NCBI GenBank assembly: GCA_020851455.1
Contig: JADZCT010000038.1
Location: 82,715 to 146,714, forward strand
DNA length: 64,000 nt
DNA from: Gemmatimonadaceae bacterium
GTDB taxonomy: Bacteria > Gemmatimonadota > Gemmatimonadetes > Gemmatimonadales > Gemmatimonadaceae
Direction of reading: 5' to 3'
The notes beneath the pieces are model-generated. The model had not been told where the DNA came from. It saw nothing but the letters and a program-made list of their open reading frames with translations, and searched no databases. Shown piece by piece: positions 9,276 to 17,322 of this stretch. How positions within the stretch are numbered: the stretch's first letter is position 1; each line of letters starts with the position of its first letter. The position numbers and the translations under genes are program-made.

Positions 9276-10021
9276 GCGCGCTCCCCGACGTGCAGCGCGG
9301 CGATACCCATCGTGAGCGGCCGCCACGAGACGTTCACGTACCCGGCCGAACGCATCCGGTCGGCAAGCACGGCGCCTTCCGGAAAGTGCGCCACCGACTC
9401 GGGAAGATACTGGTAGGCAGTCGGGTGCCCGCTGACTGTTCGCCCGATCATTGGGAGCACGTGATGGAAGTAGAAGTGGTAGAGGGCCCGCATGGGCGAG
9501 GACGAGGGCGTCGAAAACTCGAGGATCACGAAACGCGATCCCGGGCTCAGCGCGCGCAGCACTTCGCGAAGCGCGGCACCCAGGTCGGTCACGTTCCGGA
9601 TGCCGAACGCAACCAGCGCCCCGTCGCACGACCCGTCGGCCACGGGCAACGTGAGCGCGTCGGCAACCACGGGAAAGATCCGGCCGGCTGGCCCCTTGCC
9701 CCTGCCAGAACGGAGCATCGGCTCGGCGAAGTCGGCCGCAAGCACGCGGCCGCCGAACCCACGCCGGGAGGCCAGGAGCGCCGACACGTCGAGCGTGCCG
9801 GCGCAGAGATCCAGGTACAGCCCGTCGCGCCGGCGCGCCCAGTTCAGGGCGCGAACGGCCTCGCGCCGCCACGAGCGGTCAACCCCCATGCTCAGCACGC
9901 GGTTCAGCATGTCGTAGCTGGGCGCGATGTCGGAGAACATCCGCTGCACGTACGCCCGCTTGGCGGACCCGCCCGCTGCTGCTTCGCGGGCCGCGGATCG
10001 CTCCGTTTCTGTGCCTGTCAT
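9272..10021 (-). CDS. menG: Demethylmenaquinone methyltransferase MenG/UbiE
   Basis: A 249-residue class I SAM-dependent methyltransferase. The N-terminal family helix FSDIAPSYDMLNRVLSMG, SAM motif I LDLCAGTLDVSALL, ADFAEPML, the AFGIRNVTD segment and ILEFSTPS are UbiE/MenG signatures. It adds the last methyl group to demethylmenaquinone. I prefer the start at 10021 (MTGTETERS) over an upstream ATG at 10060, which would leave almost no room for the divergent sigma gene's leader; neither has a clear ribosome-binding site. It is the first gene of the menG-ubiD-ubiA-ubiX-phosphoesterase run. Confidence 0.92.
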   Translation of the reverse strand: MTGTETERSAAREAAAGGSAKRAYVQRMFSDIAPSYDMLNRVLSMGVDRSWRREAVRALNWARRRDGLYLDLCAGTLDVSALLASRRGFGGRVLAADFAEPMLRSGRGKGPAGRIFPVVADALTLPVADGSCDGALVAFGIRNVTDLGAALREVLRALSPGSRFVILEFSTPSSSPMRALYHFYFHHVLPMIGRTVSGHPTAYQYLPESVAHFPEGAVLADRMRSAGYVNVSWRPLTMGIAALHVGERA

Positions 10022-10074
10022 CGAAGGTGGAAGTTGCCGGGATGCCTGCCGGGCGGGCAAGTTTGAGGAAGCCG

Positions 10075-10677
10075 ATGGCGCCCCCGCCCGACCTCACGAA
10101 CCTTCCGGACGCCGGTGTCGCCGCGCTCGCTCAACGCGGGCGGGAAGACGCCTTCCGCGAAATCGTGCGCCGCTACGAGCGCCCGGTGTTCTCGCTCATC
10201 TACCGCATGGTCCGCGACAGCGCCGCTGCGGAAGACCTGGCCCAGGACGCCTTCATCAAGGTCCTGAACCACATTGACAAGTACCAGCCGGAGTTCAAGC
10301 TCTCCAGCTGGCTGTTCAAGATAGCCAACAACGTCGCGATAGATCACCTGCGGCGCAGGCAGCTGCACACGGTATCCATGAGCGGATCGCCCGACGCCAC
10401 CTCCGCCGAGGAGATCGAGGCCACGTCGTTCGAGCTCGCGGATACCGCCGATTCCCCGCTCGACGAGATCGAGTCGCGCGAGATCGGGAGCGCCATCGAA
10501 CGGGCCATCGGAAAACTCCGGCCGGAGTACCGGTCGTGCATCCTGCTCCGCCACGTGGAAGCTCGTTCCTACGAAGAGATCGCGGCGACGCTCGACCTCC
10601 CGCTCGGCACAGTCAAGACCTATATCCACCGCGCCCGCATCGAATTGCGGGCATTGCTCCAGCACCTCCGGGAGTGA
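10075..10677 (+). CDS. ECF (RpoE-like) RNA polymerase sigma factor
   Basis: A 200-residue group 4 sigma factor. Region 2 runs over about residues 15-85 (FREIVRRYERPVFSLIYRMV, AEDLAQDAFIKVLNHIDKY, then SWLFKIANNVAIDHLRRR). Region 4 covers about 135-195 (LRPEYRSCILLRHVEARSYEEI then LDLPLGTVKTYIHRARIEL, the HTH). The start at 10075 is chosen because GAGGAA lies 5 nt upstream; an earlier ATG at 10027 has none. It heads a three-gene plus-strand run with two membrane proteins, the usual place for an anti-sigma factor. Only 53 bp separate it from menG on the other strand. Confidence 0.93.
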   Translation: MAPPPDLTNLPDAGVAALAQRGREDAFREIVRRYERPVFSLIYRMVRDSAAAEDLAQDAFIKVLNHIDKYQPEFKLSSWLFKIANNVAIDHLRRRQLHTVSMSGSPDATSAEEIEATSFELADTADSPLDEIESREIGSAIERAIGKLRPEYRSCILLRHVEARSYEEIAATLDLPLGTVKTYIHRARIELRALLQHLRE

Positions 10678-10764
10678 CGCCACAGCCCGGCCACACAGGT
10701 GGCAGCCGAACCTGCCCCCGCGAAACCGCAACCCAATCCGTACCGTAAGAACCAAGAGGCCCGA

Positions 10765-11253
10765 ATGCAGCACCAACCGCTCTCTCCAGACGAAGTGGAC
10801 CGTCTCCTCGACGACCTCCCCAGGCTCGCGCCATCTCCGGCGTTTGCCGACCGGGTAGTCACCGGAGTGAGAGCCGCCGAGCCGTGGTACGCGCCGTTCG
10901 CGGCGGCCGCACTACGCCTCGTTCCAGCGGCGCCCTGGCTCCGGATCGTGATGACAGTCACGGCCAGCGTCATGGCCGTCGCGGCAACGTCGGCACTTGC
11001 GTGGCTGGCGTTCCACCCCGACGCGGCGGGCGACATCTTCTCCCGGACGGGCAAGGAGGCGACCACGGTCGCAGCCGGTGTGATGAGGGCAGCCATCGAG
11101 GGAGTGCTCGGCAGCGGCGCCGCGGGCATGGTCGAGTCGCACGGCGCAGCCGGCGCCGCGATCTCGATCGCCGTGCTGGCTGGTGCGGCGTGTCTCGCCG
11201 CCCTGGCGCTCGGACGGCTCACCACGGCCCGGCGGGCCCGGGATCTGCCATGA
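10765..11253 (+). CDS. Two-helix membrane protein, candidate anti-sigma factor
   Basis: A 162-residue protein not recognised as a known family. Residues 1-45 are cytosolic in character (PLSPDEVDRLLDDLPRLAPSP), then a hydrophobic helix at about 58-78 and a second at about 133-153. The start at 10765 has AAGAGG upstream. It lies 87 bp behind the sigma factor and overlaps the next gene by 4 nt. Position and a soluble N-terminus followed by a membrane anchor fit an anti-sigma factor, but the HxxxCxxC zinc motif of ZAS anti-sigma domains is absent. The role is inference from context only. Confidence 0.6.
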   Translation: MQHQPLSPDEVDRLLDDLPRLAPSPAFADRVVTGVRAAEPWYAPFAAAALRLVPAAPWLRIVMTVTASVMAVAATSALAWLAFHPDAAGDIFSRTGKEATTVAAGVMRAAIEGVLGSGAAGMVESHGAAGAAISIAVLAGAACLAALALGRLTTARRARDLP

Positions 11254-11912
11254 TCGCACAGGCACTGGCCGTCGTCGCGGGCTGGCTCGTCATCCTCCTG
11301 ACCATCGGCGGCGTAACGCTGGCGTTCGCCCCAGACAACCTCGAGACGGTGGCCGACACGATCGAGCGTCGCTACGGCACTGCAGTGGTTGCCGGGCTCG
11401 CAGGCCAGGCGGCGTTCGCCCCGTTCCTCGTGGCGCTCGCCGTGGCGCTCGCGCTCACCATCCTCGGAATCCTCCTCATCCCGTTCGCGATAGTCGTGTA
11501 CGTGGTCATCGCGGCCGGCCTCGCAACGCTTGGCTACCACGCGGCTGCGGTAGTCGTGGGGCGTGGATGGCGCGCGTCACACGCGCCAACGGTTCAGGCG
11601 CGCCGCACGGCCACGCTTCGCGCGCTCATCGTCGGCAACGTGGTGCTTGCCGTCCCATGGCTTGCCGCGTCGCTGCTTGCCGCCTGGCCGCTGGCGGAGT
11701 CGCTCGCCCGCGGCATCGCCGCCGCCATCACGTGGGTGGCGTGCACGGTGGGCGTCGGCGCGGCGCTGGTTTCTCGCGCGGGGATCGCCCGTGCGAGAAC
11801 GGTGCGGGCCGAGCGTGCGATGGAATCGCACTCGTGGCAGACACCGACACCGGTGTCCGGCGTGGCCGCGGCACGCAGGCCGACGGCAACGGCTTCGCGA
11901 GACGAGCGCTAA
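11250..11912 (+). CDS. Polytopic membrane protein of unknown function
   Basis: A 220-residue protein with about five hydrophobic stretches: residues 4-24, 50-66, 68-95, 125-145 and 150-170. A short loop follows the first helix (DNLETVADTIERRYG), and the C-terminal 45 residues are charged and Ser/Thr rich. No family was recognised. It starts inside the previous gene's stop (ATGA) and ends the sigma-factor run, so its expression is probably tied to the sigma factor. It could be part of the sensing complex or a stress-induced envelope protein. Confidence 0.65.
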   Translation: MIAQALAVVAGWLVILLTIGGVTLAFAPDNLETVADTIERRYGTAVVAGLAGQAAFAPFLVALAVALALTILGILLIPFAIVVYVVIAAGLATLGYHAAAVVVGRGWRASHAPTVQARRTATLRALIVGNVVLAVPWLAASLLAAWPLAESLARGIAAAITWVACTVGVGAALVSRAGIARARTVRAERAMESHSWQTPTPVSGVAAARRPTATASRDER

Positions 11913-11948
11913 GGCCGCCTCTGGGCGAAGCGGACGGCTCCGTCGTTT

Positions 11949-11969
11949 CACGGCGCGAGCAGCGCCGTG
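11949..11969. terminator. Hairpin between convergent genes
   Basis: A perfect 8-bp stem CACGGCGC-GAGCA-GCGCCGTG sits between the convergent membrane-protein gene and SAM hydrolase gene. A short T/A tract flanks it on one side (GAAACG reading on the minus strand). It could terminate transcription from both directions. Confidence 0.5.
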
Positions 11970-11979
11970 GTGGGTGCGA

Positions 11980-12729
11980 CTACCTGCGTGCCTCGACCGG
12001 CGCGCCTACGCAGAGTCCAAGCGCCTGGGCAGCGCTGCCGTCACGCACGGCAACCTCCATGAATCCCGACGATCCTGCCAGGGCGCAACCGCACCCGGAC
12101 TCCACGTCGGCGAAGGTAGTCACTACGGGCACGACCGATCCCGCGACCACGACCGTGGCGGCCGCGGTCGCCTCGATGTTGGTGATCGCGTTCCCGAAGC
12201 GGTCAATCGCGATCACCTCACCGGTGATTCTTCCACCATCCCCGCGCACCGGGGGCGGGATCCGGGTTACCACGGAAGTCCGGTAACGCGCCCCGAGTAT
12301 CTCCAGCGGCTCCCCACGGGCAAGTCGCGCGGCAGCGGGCGCGAAGACGTCGCGCCCGTGGAACGTGGGCGACGCGCCGCCGGGCACATCGAGCGAAACG
12401 ACCACTGCGCCTGGCAGCGCAAGCGCCGCCGAGAGCACGCCGTTGTCGGGCCCCACGAGGAAGCGGCCGTCGCTCTCCACCGCGAGCGCAGCCCGCGCGG
12501 TCCCCACGCCAGGATCCACGACCACCACATGCACGACGCCGCGGGGAAACCTGCGCCAGTACCTCGTAACGGCGAGCCGCGCGCGGGCGACGTCCTGCGG
12601 CGGGATGTCGTGCGCCACATCCATGATTCGCACGTCGGGCGCGAGCGACACTATGACGCCCTTCATCTCGGCGACGTAGCCGTCGGCCGTGCCGAAGTCC
12701 GTGAGCAGGGTGATGACCGGCCCGGGCAT
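11980..12729 (-). CDS. SAM hydroxide adenosyltransferase (DUF62, SAM hydrolase)
   Basis: A 249-residue member of the fluorinase/DUF62 superfamily. The motifs are all present: TLLTDFGTADGYV (residues 8-20), VVVDPGVGTARAAL (about 69-82), GPDNGVLSAAL (about 91-101), FHGRDVFAPAAARLA and DRFGNAITNIE. These enzymes use water or hydroxide to cleave S-adenosylmethionine to adenosine and methionine; why cells do this is not settled. It begins 2 bp after the Mrp/ApbC stop, so the two are almost certainly cotranscribed. The long upstream extension of the reading frame overlaps that gene and is a shadow. Confidence 0.92.
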   Translation of the reverse strand: MPGPVITLLTDFGTADGYVAEMKGVIVSLAPDVRIMDVAHDIPPQDVARARLAVTRYWRRFPRGVVHVVVVDPGVGTARAALAVESDGRFLVGPDNGVLSAALALPGAVVVSLDVPGGASPTFHGRDVFAPAAARLARGEPLEILGARYRTSVVTRIPPPVRGDGGRITGEVIAIDRFGNAITNIEATAAATVVVAGSVVPVVTTFADVESGCGCALAGSSGFMEVAVRDGSAAQALGLCVGAPVEARR

Positions 12730-12731
12730 CG

Positions 12732-13832
12732 CTACGTCGTCTCGATCATCTCGGTCAGCGCGGTGAGCGCACGGGCAGCGGCCGAATCGGGATCGCGCAC
12801 CACGATCGGCACGCCAGTGTCGCCGCCCTCCCGCACGGGTTGGTAGAGCGGCACCTCGCCCAGCAGGCGTACCCCGAGCTCGAGCGCGAGGCGGGCGCCT
12901 CCGCCCGACCCGAAGATGGGGAGCCGCGAGCCGTCTGGCGCATCGAACCAGCTCATGTTCTCGATGACGCCGAGCACGGGGATGCTCACCCGCTCGAACA
13001 TCTTCGCGCCGCGGAGAGCGTCGCCGACGGCGACCTCCTGCGGGGTAGTGACGATGATCGCCCCGGCAAGCTGCGCTGCCTGGACGATCGTGAGCTGGGC
13101 GTCGCCCGTGCCCGGCGGCATGTCCACGAGGAGGTAGTCGAGCCGGCCCCACTGCACGTCGCGCAGAAACTGGTTGATGAGCTTGGTCACGATCGGACCG
13201 CGCCAGATCGCAGGCTGGTCGCGTTCGACCAGGAACCCCAGCGACATGATCCGCACCCCGTGCGCCTCGAGCGGGACGATCTTCTCGTTCTCGACCCTGG
13301 GCTGGCCCGATACTCCCATCATCCTCGGGATGTCGGGTCCGTACACGTCGGCGTCCAGGAGGCCAACGTGGCGGCCGCGGGCAGCAAGGGCCGTAGCGAG
13401 ATTCGCGGTGACCGTGCTCTTCCCCACGCCGCCCTTGCCCGAGGAAACGACGATGATCCGCCCGAGCGTGGGGAATGCCTGCGGCGTTGGCGCCGAGCTT
13501 GACGGGTGGGCGTGCTTGCGCTGCTCCATTACCGGGAGCGGGCGGCGGGGCTCGGCTCGCGCCGTCGGCGTCTGCGCCGCGCCGGCGGCGGCCGGCTCCG
13601 CCACGTTCACGCGCACGTACCGCACGCCCTCGATTCCCTGCACCGCCGCCCGGACATCACGGGCCAGGGCCGGGTCGTCGGCTTCGGCAAGGACGAGCGT
13701 GAGGAAAACACGCCCATCGGCGGTAGTCGCCACGTCGCGTACCTGTTCGCCGGCCACCACGTTCGCGCCAGTGCGCTGGTTGATGACGATCGAGAGCGCG
13801 TCTTCGACGCGCGCGGAAAGGTTGTCGGTCAT
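12732..13832 (-). CDS. Mrp/ApbC/NBP35-type P-loop ATPase
   Basis: A 366-residue protein. An N-terminal MIP18/DUF59 domain (about 1-80) is followed by a Pro/Ala-rich linker and an MRP-like P-loop ATPase. The deviant Walker A GKGGVGKST is at 132-140, then DADVYGPDIPRMMG and VDMPPGTGDAQLT. The family carries or assembles Fe-S clusters. The usual CxxC after the ENMS motif is not there: the sequence reads ENMSWFDAPDGSRLPIFG, with Ala-Pro-Asp-Gly where CxxC normally lies. Such CxxC-less forms are known in other phyla, so a non-cluster-carrying role is possible. The start at 13832 (MTDNLS) fits the domain boundary; a strong terminator upstream separates it from the pilin genes. Confidence 0.9.
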   Translation of the reverse strand: MTDNLSARVEDALSIVINQRTGANVVAGEQVRDVATTADGRVFLTLVLAEADDPALARDVRAAVQGIEGVRYVRVNVAEPAAAGAAQTPTARAEPRRPLPVMEQRKHAHPSSSAPTPQAFPTLGRIIVVSSGKGGVGKSTVTANLATALAARGRHVGLLDADVYGPDIPRMMGVSGQPRVENEKIVPLEAHGVRIMSLGFLVERDQPAIWRGPIVTKLINQFLRDVQWGRLDYLLVDMPPGTGDAQLTIVQAAQLAGAIIVTTPQEVAVGDALRGAKMFERVSIPVLGVIENMSWFDAPDGSRLPIFGSGGGARLALELGVRLLGEVPLYQPVREGGDTGVPIVVRDPDSAAARALTALTEMIETT

Positions 13833-13874
13833 TTCATGGAAAGTTATCGAGGCGGACGCACTGCGCGAAACGAA

Positions 13875-13904
13875 GGAAGGCGGGCCGTCATCGGCCCGCC
13901 TTCC
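13875..13904 (-). terminator. Rho-independent terminator of the minor pilin operon
   Basis: A perfect 12-bp stem, GGAAGGCGGGCC with its complement around a 6-nt loop, lies 26 bp after the stop of the PilX-like gene. On the minus strand it is followed by TTCGTTTCG, a modest T-rich tail. It is the clearest terminator in the window. Confidence 0.8.
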
Positions 13905-13929
13905 GCCCCCTCGCTGCGTCGCGCGCCGG

Positions 13930-15756
13930 TCACGGCGTGAGCGAATGCCAGTAGGTGGTGATGCTGAAGTTGGTCGGCTCCACTTCGTAGTAATGACCCT
14001 TGGCGAAGTGGCCCGTCGTGGGGAAGTACGGCGGCGGGTTGGCGCCCGCGCACGCGTCGTACTGGTAGCGCTTGATGTAGCCTTCGCCACTCGTCAGGCC
14101 CACGGCGCCACGCTGGTACTGGATGATGCCACCCGTGAGGTAGAGGCAGCCACGGCCCGTGTTGGCGCCTTCGCACTTCTCCGCGGTCTGCGATCCCGTG
14201 TTGTAGCTCTGGGCAGTGAAGTTGCTGAGGGCAAGAACCACGCCCTGGACAAACTCGTCGCCGCTGCGGTTCGCCCAGGTTCGCGCTCCCGAACCAGTGC
14301 CGCCTGCCGAGGTCCATGGCGCGTTCAGCAGGTTGTTTGCCATGATAACGTCGTTGCCGCTGAAGATGCCGAGGATGTCGCGGACGGCCGAATTGCACGG
14401 AACCGTGCCGCCCGGGTTGGTCACGTACGTGACGTTGTCGGCGATGATGATGTTGCCGGTCGCCGCAAGGGTGATCTTGCCCCGCACGACTCCACTGATC
14501 GCGACCTTGCCGGTAACGTGGATGACGCCTTTGAAGTTCGGGTTCAGGGCGCGGCTGATCGGCCAGAGGTAGGCAGCGTCGTCGGGCCGCGCGGCGGTGA
14601 CGCGCGGGTCAACGGCGCCCGTCCACGGCAGCCATGACCCGTACGAGTCCGTCGCCAGGAACTTCCCCGGCGGAGTAGTGCCGTCGTTCAGGATATTCGA
14701 GCCGCCCAGGTAGCAGTTCCGGCTCGTGCCGTTGTCAATGGCCCATCCGGCTTTGTCCTGCGTGCTCCCGCTCGCATGGCTCGCGAATCGCTTGAAGAAC
14801 GTGTGGCTGCCCGTGCCCGTGGCCGACACATGTCCGCAGTTGGCCGACGCCTGCATGGCGGCGGAGGAGGTTGGCGGCGTCGCAACTACCCACGCCGCGC
14901 CAGCGGCGGTCAGGGGCGACTTGGCGGTGTACACTTTCATGAACCCTTCGTCCGGCCCGTCCATCCTGCCATCGCCGTTGAGATCCACGGCCACGAACTC
15001 GATCCTCATCGTCGCCTGACCTTCATCGCCGAGCGACGAGCTCGTAAGCGCGGTACCGCCAATGGTGGCCTGCACCTTCAGTTTGTTGAGGTCGGCCACC
15101 GTGGGGAACGGCACCGCAGGCACGTTCTCGATGTACTTGGGGCTTGCCCGGTAGTCGCCGGAAGCGCGGCTGGTGATCGTCTGTGCCGTACGGACGGTGC
15201 CGAAGAACGTTGCCCCGGTTCCGGCCGCCACAGCCTCGAGCTGGATGTTGTCGTTCGAGAAAACCGGCCCGTAAAGCACGTCGTTCTTGCCGAAGACGAT
15301 CGCGCCCTCGACGTCCGTGAAGTACGCGAACTTGGCGAAACTCTCCTGCGCGGTCTCTGCGCGCCGGACGATCCGGTTGCCGTTCGCGTCCTGCACTACC
15401 GTGACAACGCTTCCGAACACGCCGTACTGGCCTGACGTGATGCCCGTCGGCCCCACGTAGGTTGACCGCTTCACCCCGGGGATCTTCGATCCGGCTGCGT
15501 CGGTGACGTCCACCGCGTTCTCGTAGACGACGTACCCCGTGTCGGGGTAGAGCGCCTTGCTCGCGTTCAGCGCCGACCGCGCCTGCTCGAGGCCGGCATC
15601 GGCAACCGACTCGAGCATGCTGAGCCGGTTGTGGTACTTGGCGATGAGCTGCGTATTGAGCCCGAGGAACGATGCCCCCGCCGCTATGGCGGCAACGGCG
15701 ACGACCACGAGGAGTACGATGACCAGCGCGATACCGCGCCTGGGCTTGGGATGCAT
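13930..15756 (-). CDS. PilX-like type IV pilus assembly protein (large)
   Basis: A 608-residue protein with a class III-like N-terminus: a short basic leader MHPKPRRG followed by a hydrophobic helix (about 9-30) and an amphipathic helix (IAKYHNRLSMLESVADAGLEQ), as in PilX N-terminal domains. The long remainder is beta-rich with repeated turns (FGKNDVLYGPVFSNDNIQL, GKVAISGVVRGKITLAATGN), suggesting a beta-helix or DUF4900-like passenger. Minor pilins of this type prime pilus assembly and can carry adhesive domains. It is much longer than classic PilX (about 200 residues). The start overlaps the end of the PilW-like gene by 73 nt. Confidence 0.8.
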   Translation of the reverse strand: MHPKPRRGIALVIVLLVVVAVAAIAAGASFLGLNTQLIAKYHNRLSMLESVADAGLEQARSALNASKALYPDTGYVVYENAVDVTDAAGSKIPGVKRSTYVGPTGITSGQYGVFGSVVTVVQDANGNRIVRRAETAQESFAKFAYFTDVEGAIVFGKNDVLYGPVFSNDNIQLEAVAAGTGATFFGTVRTAQTITSRASGDYRASPKYIENVPAVPFPTVADLNKLKVQATIGGTALTSSSLGDEGQATMRIEFVAVDLNGDGRMDGPDEGFMKVYTAKSPLTAAGAAWVVATPPTSSAAMQASANCGHVSATGTGSHTFFKRFASHASGSTQDKAGWAIDNGTSRNCYLGGSNILNDGTTPPGKFLATDSYGSWLPWTGAVDPRVTAARPDDAAYLWPISRALNPNFKGVIHVTGKVAISGVVRGKITLAATGNIIIADNVTYVTNPGGTVPCNSAVRDILGIFSGNDVIMANNLLNAPWTSAGGTGSGARTWANRSGDEFVQGVVLALSNFTAQSYNTGSQTAEKCEGANTGRGCLYLTGGIIQYQRGAVGLTSGEGYIKRYQYDACAGANPPPYFPTTGHFAKGHYYEVEPTNFSITTYWHSLTP

Positions 15757-16949
15757 GGGTTCCGTCCGCAGTACGGGATGGTTACGGAGTTCGAGACGCG
15801 TTGCGGCGAAAGCGATGGCGTGCAGTCCTGCGCCGCGACGGCGTAGTAGTAAACCGTGCCGCTGGTGAGCGTGCCGTCGCTGAATGTGTAGGTTGCCGAG
15901 CCGCCGGGTATGGTAACGTAGGGGTCGCCCCAGTCACTGACGCTCGACGGGCGTTTCCATACGACGTAACGCTGGACGTCCTTCTCGCCTGCGGTCTCGT
16001 CCACCGAGGCCGCCCAGGTGAGCGTGACCACCGGGCTGCCTGACGACGTCGAGACGCTCGCTACCGGCGTGGACGAGAAAAGCGGCACGTCACCGCAACT
16101 GCTCGTATTCGCCAGGCCGACGTTCGGCAGCGTGATCATACGCGTCACCGCGCGGAAACGCTCCTTCGCGCCCGACTGCGCGTTGGTGACCGTGAAGTTG
16201 ACGCGCACCGCGCGCAAGCTGTCAATCCGAGCCAGGACGCCGGTATCCGCCGTGGAGAGGTGGATCGGGACGGTATGCCGCCAGGGAAGCCCCGCCGTTA
16301 CCTGCACCAGCGATCCCGTTCCGCCGGCCGGCGGCGTGACGACGCGGTAGTACTGGAAGAACGGGACGCCGGTGGTCTTCAGTACGTTCGTCGCGATGAC
16401 TTCCGGCGCGAGCGTGTTGATCCGGCGGTAGATCACGTAGTCATCGGTCCGCGGCGTGCTCGAATCGGCCGCGAAATAGAACGAGATCGTCTCCGCGTTG
16501 CTGTTCACCGCGCCGACCATGTAGTTCGTGTCGGGGTACATGATGCTCGTGTACGGTATGCGAATTTGCGACGTCTTCTTCAGCGCCATCACGGCGCTGT
16601 CCGGCGCGTCGGGGTTGTAGTACACGGCCTCGACGTCGCCAAGGGTGTTCGTCCAGTAGTTCGCGTTGAAGACGATGGCGCTGTCGCTGACGTAGATCAT
16701 CTGGGGCTGCATGTCGGGCGCGCCGGCGCCGGAGGTCCGCATGTCCTTCTCCATCTCGTTGATCGCGAATCGGCCGTTCTGGTACATGGCGACCCGCTCG
16801 CTGCCGAGGCTGAAGCTCCGGCTCTCGGCGTTCAGCACCTTGAGCGCCCCCGCCATGACGAAGCCGAAGATCACGATGGCAATCATCATCTCGATGAGCG
16901 TCATGCCGCGGCGCGTAGCCGCGCGTGCACGCATGGCGACGATAGTCAT
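15684..16949 (-). CDS. PilW-like prepilin with fibronectin type III domain
   Basis: A 421-residue prepilin. The type III leader ends RRG and is cut before MTLIEMMIAIVIFG (residues 16-29), with Glu at position +5 of the mature protein, the classic N-methylated pilin signature. The middle resembles PilW (ERVAMYQNGRFAINEMEKDMR). Residues about 290-395 look like a fibronectin type III beta-sandwich (VVTLTWAASVDE, VQRYVVWKR, GTVYYYAVAAQD). The last 24 codons overlap the PilX-like gene in another frame. It probably acts as a minor pilin in the tip-priming complex; the FnIII-like domain could mediate adhesion. Confidence 0.82.
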   Translation of the reverse strand: MTIVAMRARAATRRGMTLIEMMIAIVIFGFVMAGALKVLNAESRSFSLGSERVAMYQNGRFAINEMEKDMRTSGAGAPDMQPQMIYVSDSAIVFNANYWTNTLGDVEAVYYNPDAPDSAVMALKKTSQIRIPYTSIMYPDTNYMVGAVNSNAETISFYFAADSSTPRTDDYVIYRRINTLAPEVIATNVLKTTGVPFFQYYRVVTPPAGGTGSLVQVTAGLPWRHTVPIHLSTADTGVLARIDSLRAVRVNFTVTNAQSGAKERFRAVTRMITLPNVGLANTSSCGDVPLFSSTPVASVSTSSGSPVVTLTWAASVDETAGEKDVQRYVVWKRPSSVSDWGDPYVTIPGGSATYTFSDGTLTSGTVYYYAVAAQDCTPSLSPQRVSNSVTIPYCGRNPCIPSPGAVSRWSSYSSWSSPLPP

Positions 16950-17320
16950 GGGGCCGCCACCACGATCGTGCGGGCAATAGGAGTCAGCAGGCCAGGGCCG
17001 CTAACCTTGACCGTCACCTTCTTGTAGTCGTTGCCGCTGGTCGTCACCTGGGCCACCGTCGTGATCCGGCTGAATCCCGGCAGCGTGGGGAATGACGACT
17101 CTGTCGCCGCGTACTTCGTCGCGAGCGAGTCGTAGGCGGGATCGGCGCGCACCTGGTCGGTGCGGTCCGTCACGAGCTGGATGGCCGCCTGCTCGCGGTC
17201 GCTCGTCGCCGTCACGTGAACCGTCTTCGCCGTGAGCGTCGTCAGCGAAACGATGACGCCCAGCAGGATTGACAGCGCTATGACGACCTCGATCAGCGTG
17301 AATCCGTTGCGATTAGTCAT
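16946..17320 (-). CDS. PilV-like type IV minor prepilin
   Basis: A 124-residue prepilin with a very short leader MTNRNG, then FTLIEVVIALSILLGVIVSL, the canonical N-methylation/cleavage region (Phe+1, Glu+5). The remainder is a short variable pilin head (REQAAIQLVTDRTDQVRADP). The start at 17320 matches the cleavage site; a longer frame reaches 17368 across the upstream gene's end. It overlaps the PilW-like start in a TCAT (ATGA) junction. It sits in the order FimT/GspH, PilV, PilW, PilX, as in minor pilin operons. Confidence 0.85.
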   Translation of the reverse strand: MTNRNGFTLIEVVIALSILLGVIVSLTTLTAKTVHVTATSDREQAAIQLVTDRTDQVRADPAYDSLATKYAATESSFPTLPGFSRITTVAQVTTSGNDYKKVTVKVSGPGLLTPIARTIVVAAP

Positions 17321-17322
17321 GG

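Noticed and set aside
7959..9416. 485-codon plus-strand frame opposite ubiD
   Set aside because: Low-complexity His/Arg/Val-rich translation with no motif; ubiD on the minus strand is certain.
6263..10021. Ubiquinone biosynthesis cluster
   Set aside because: There is no ubiC, ubiG or ubiquinone hydroxylase, and menG is present; the futalosine menaquinone paralogues explain it better.
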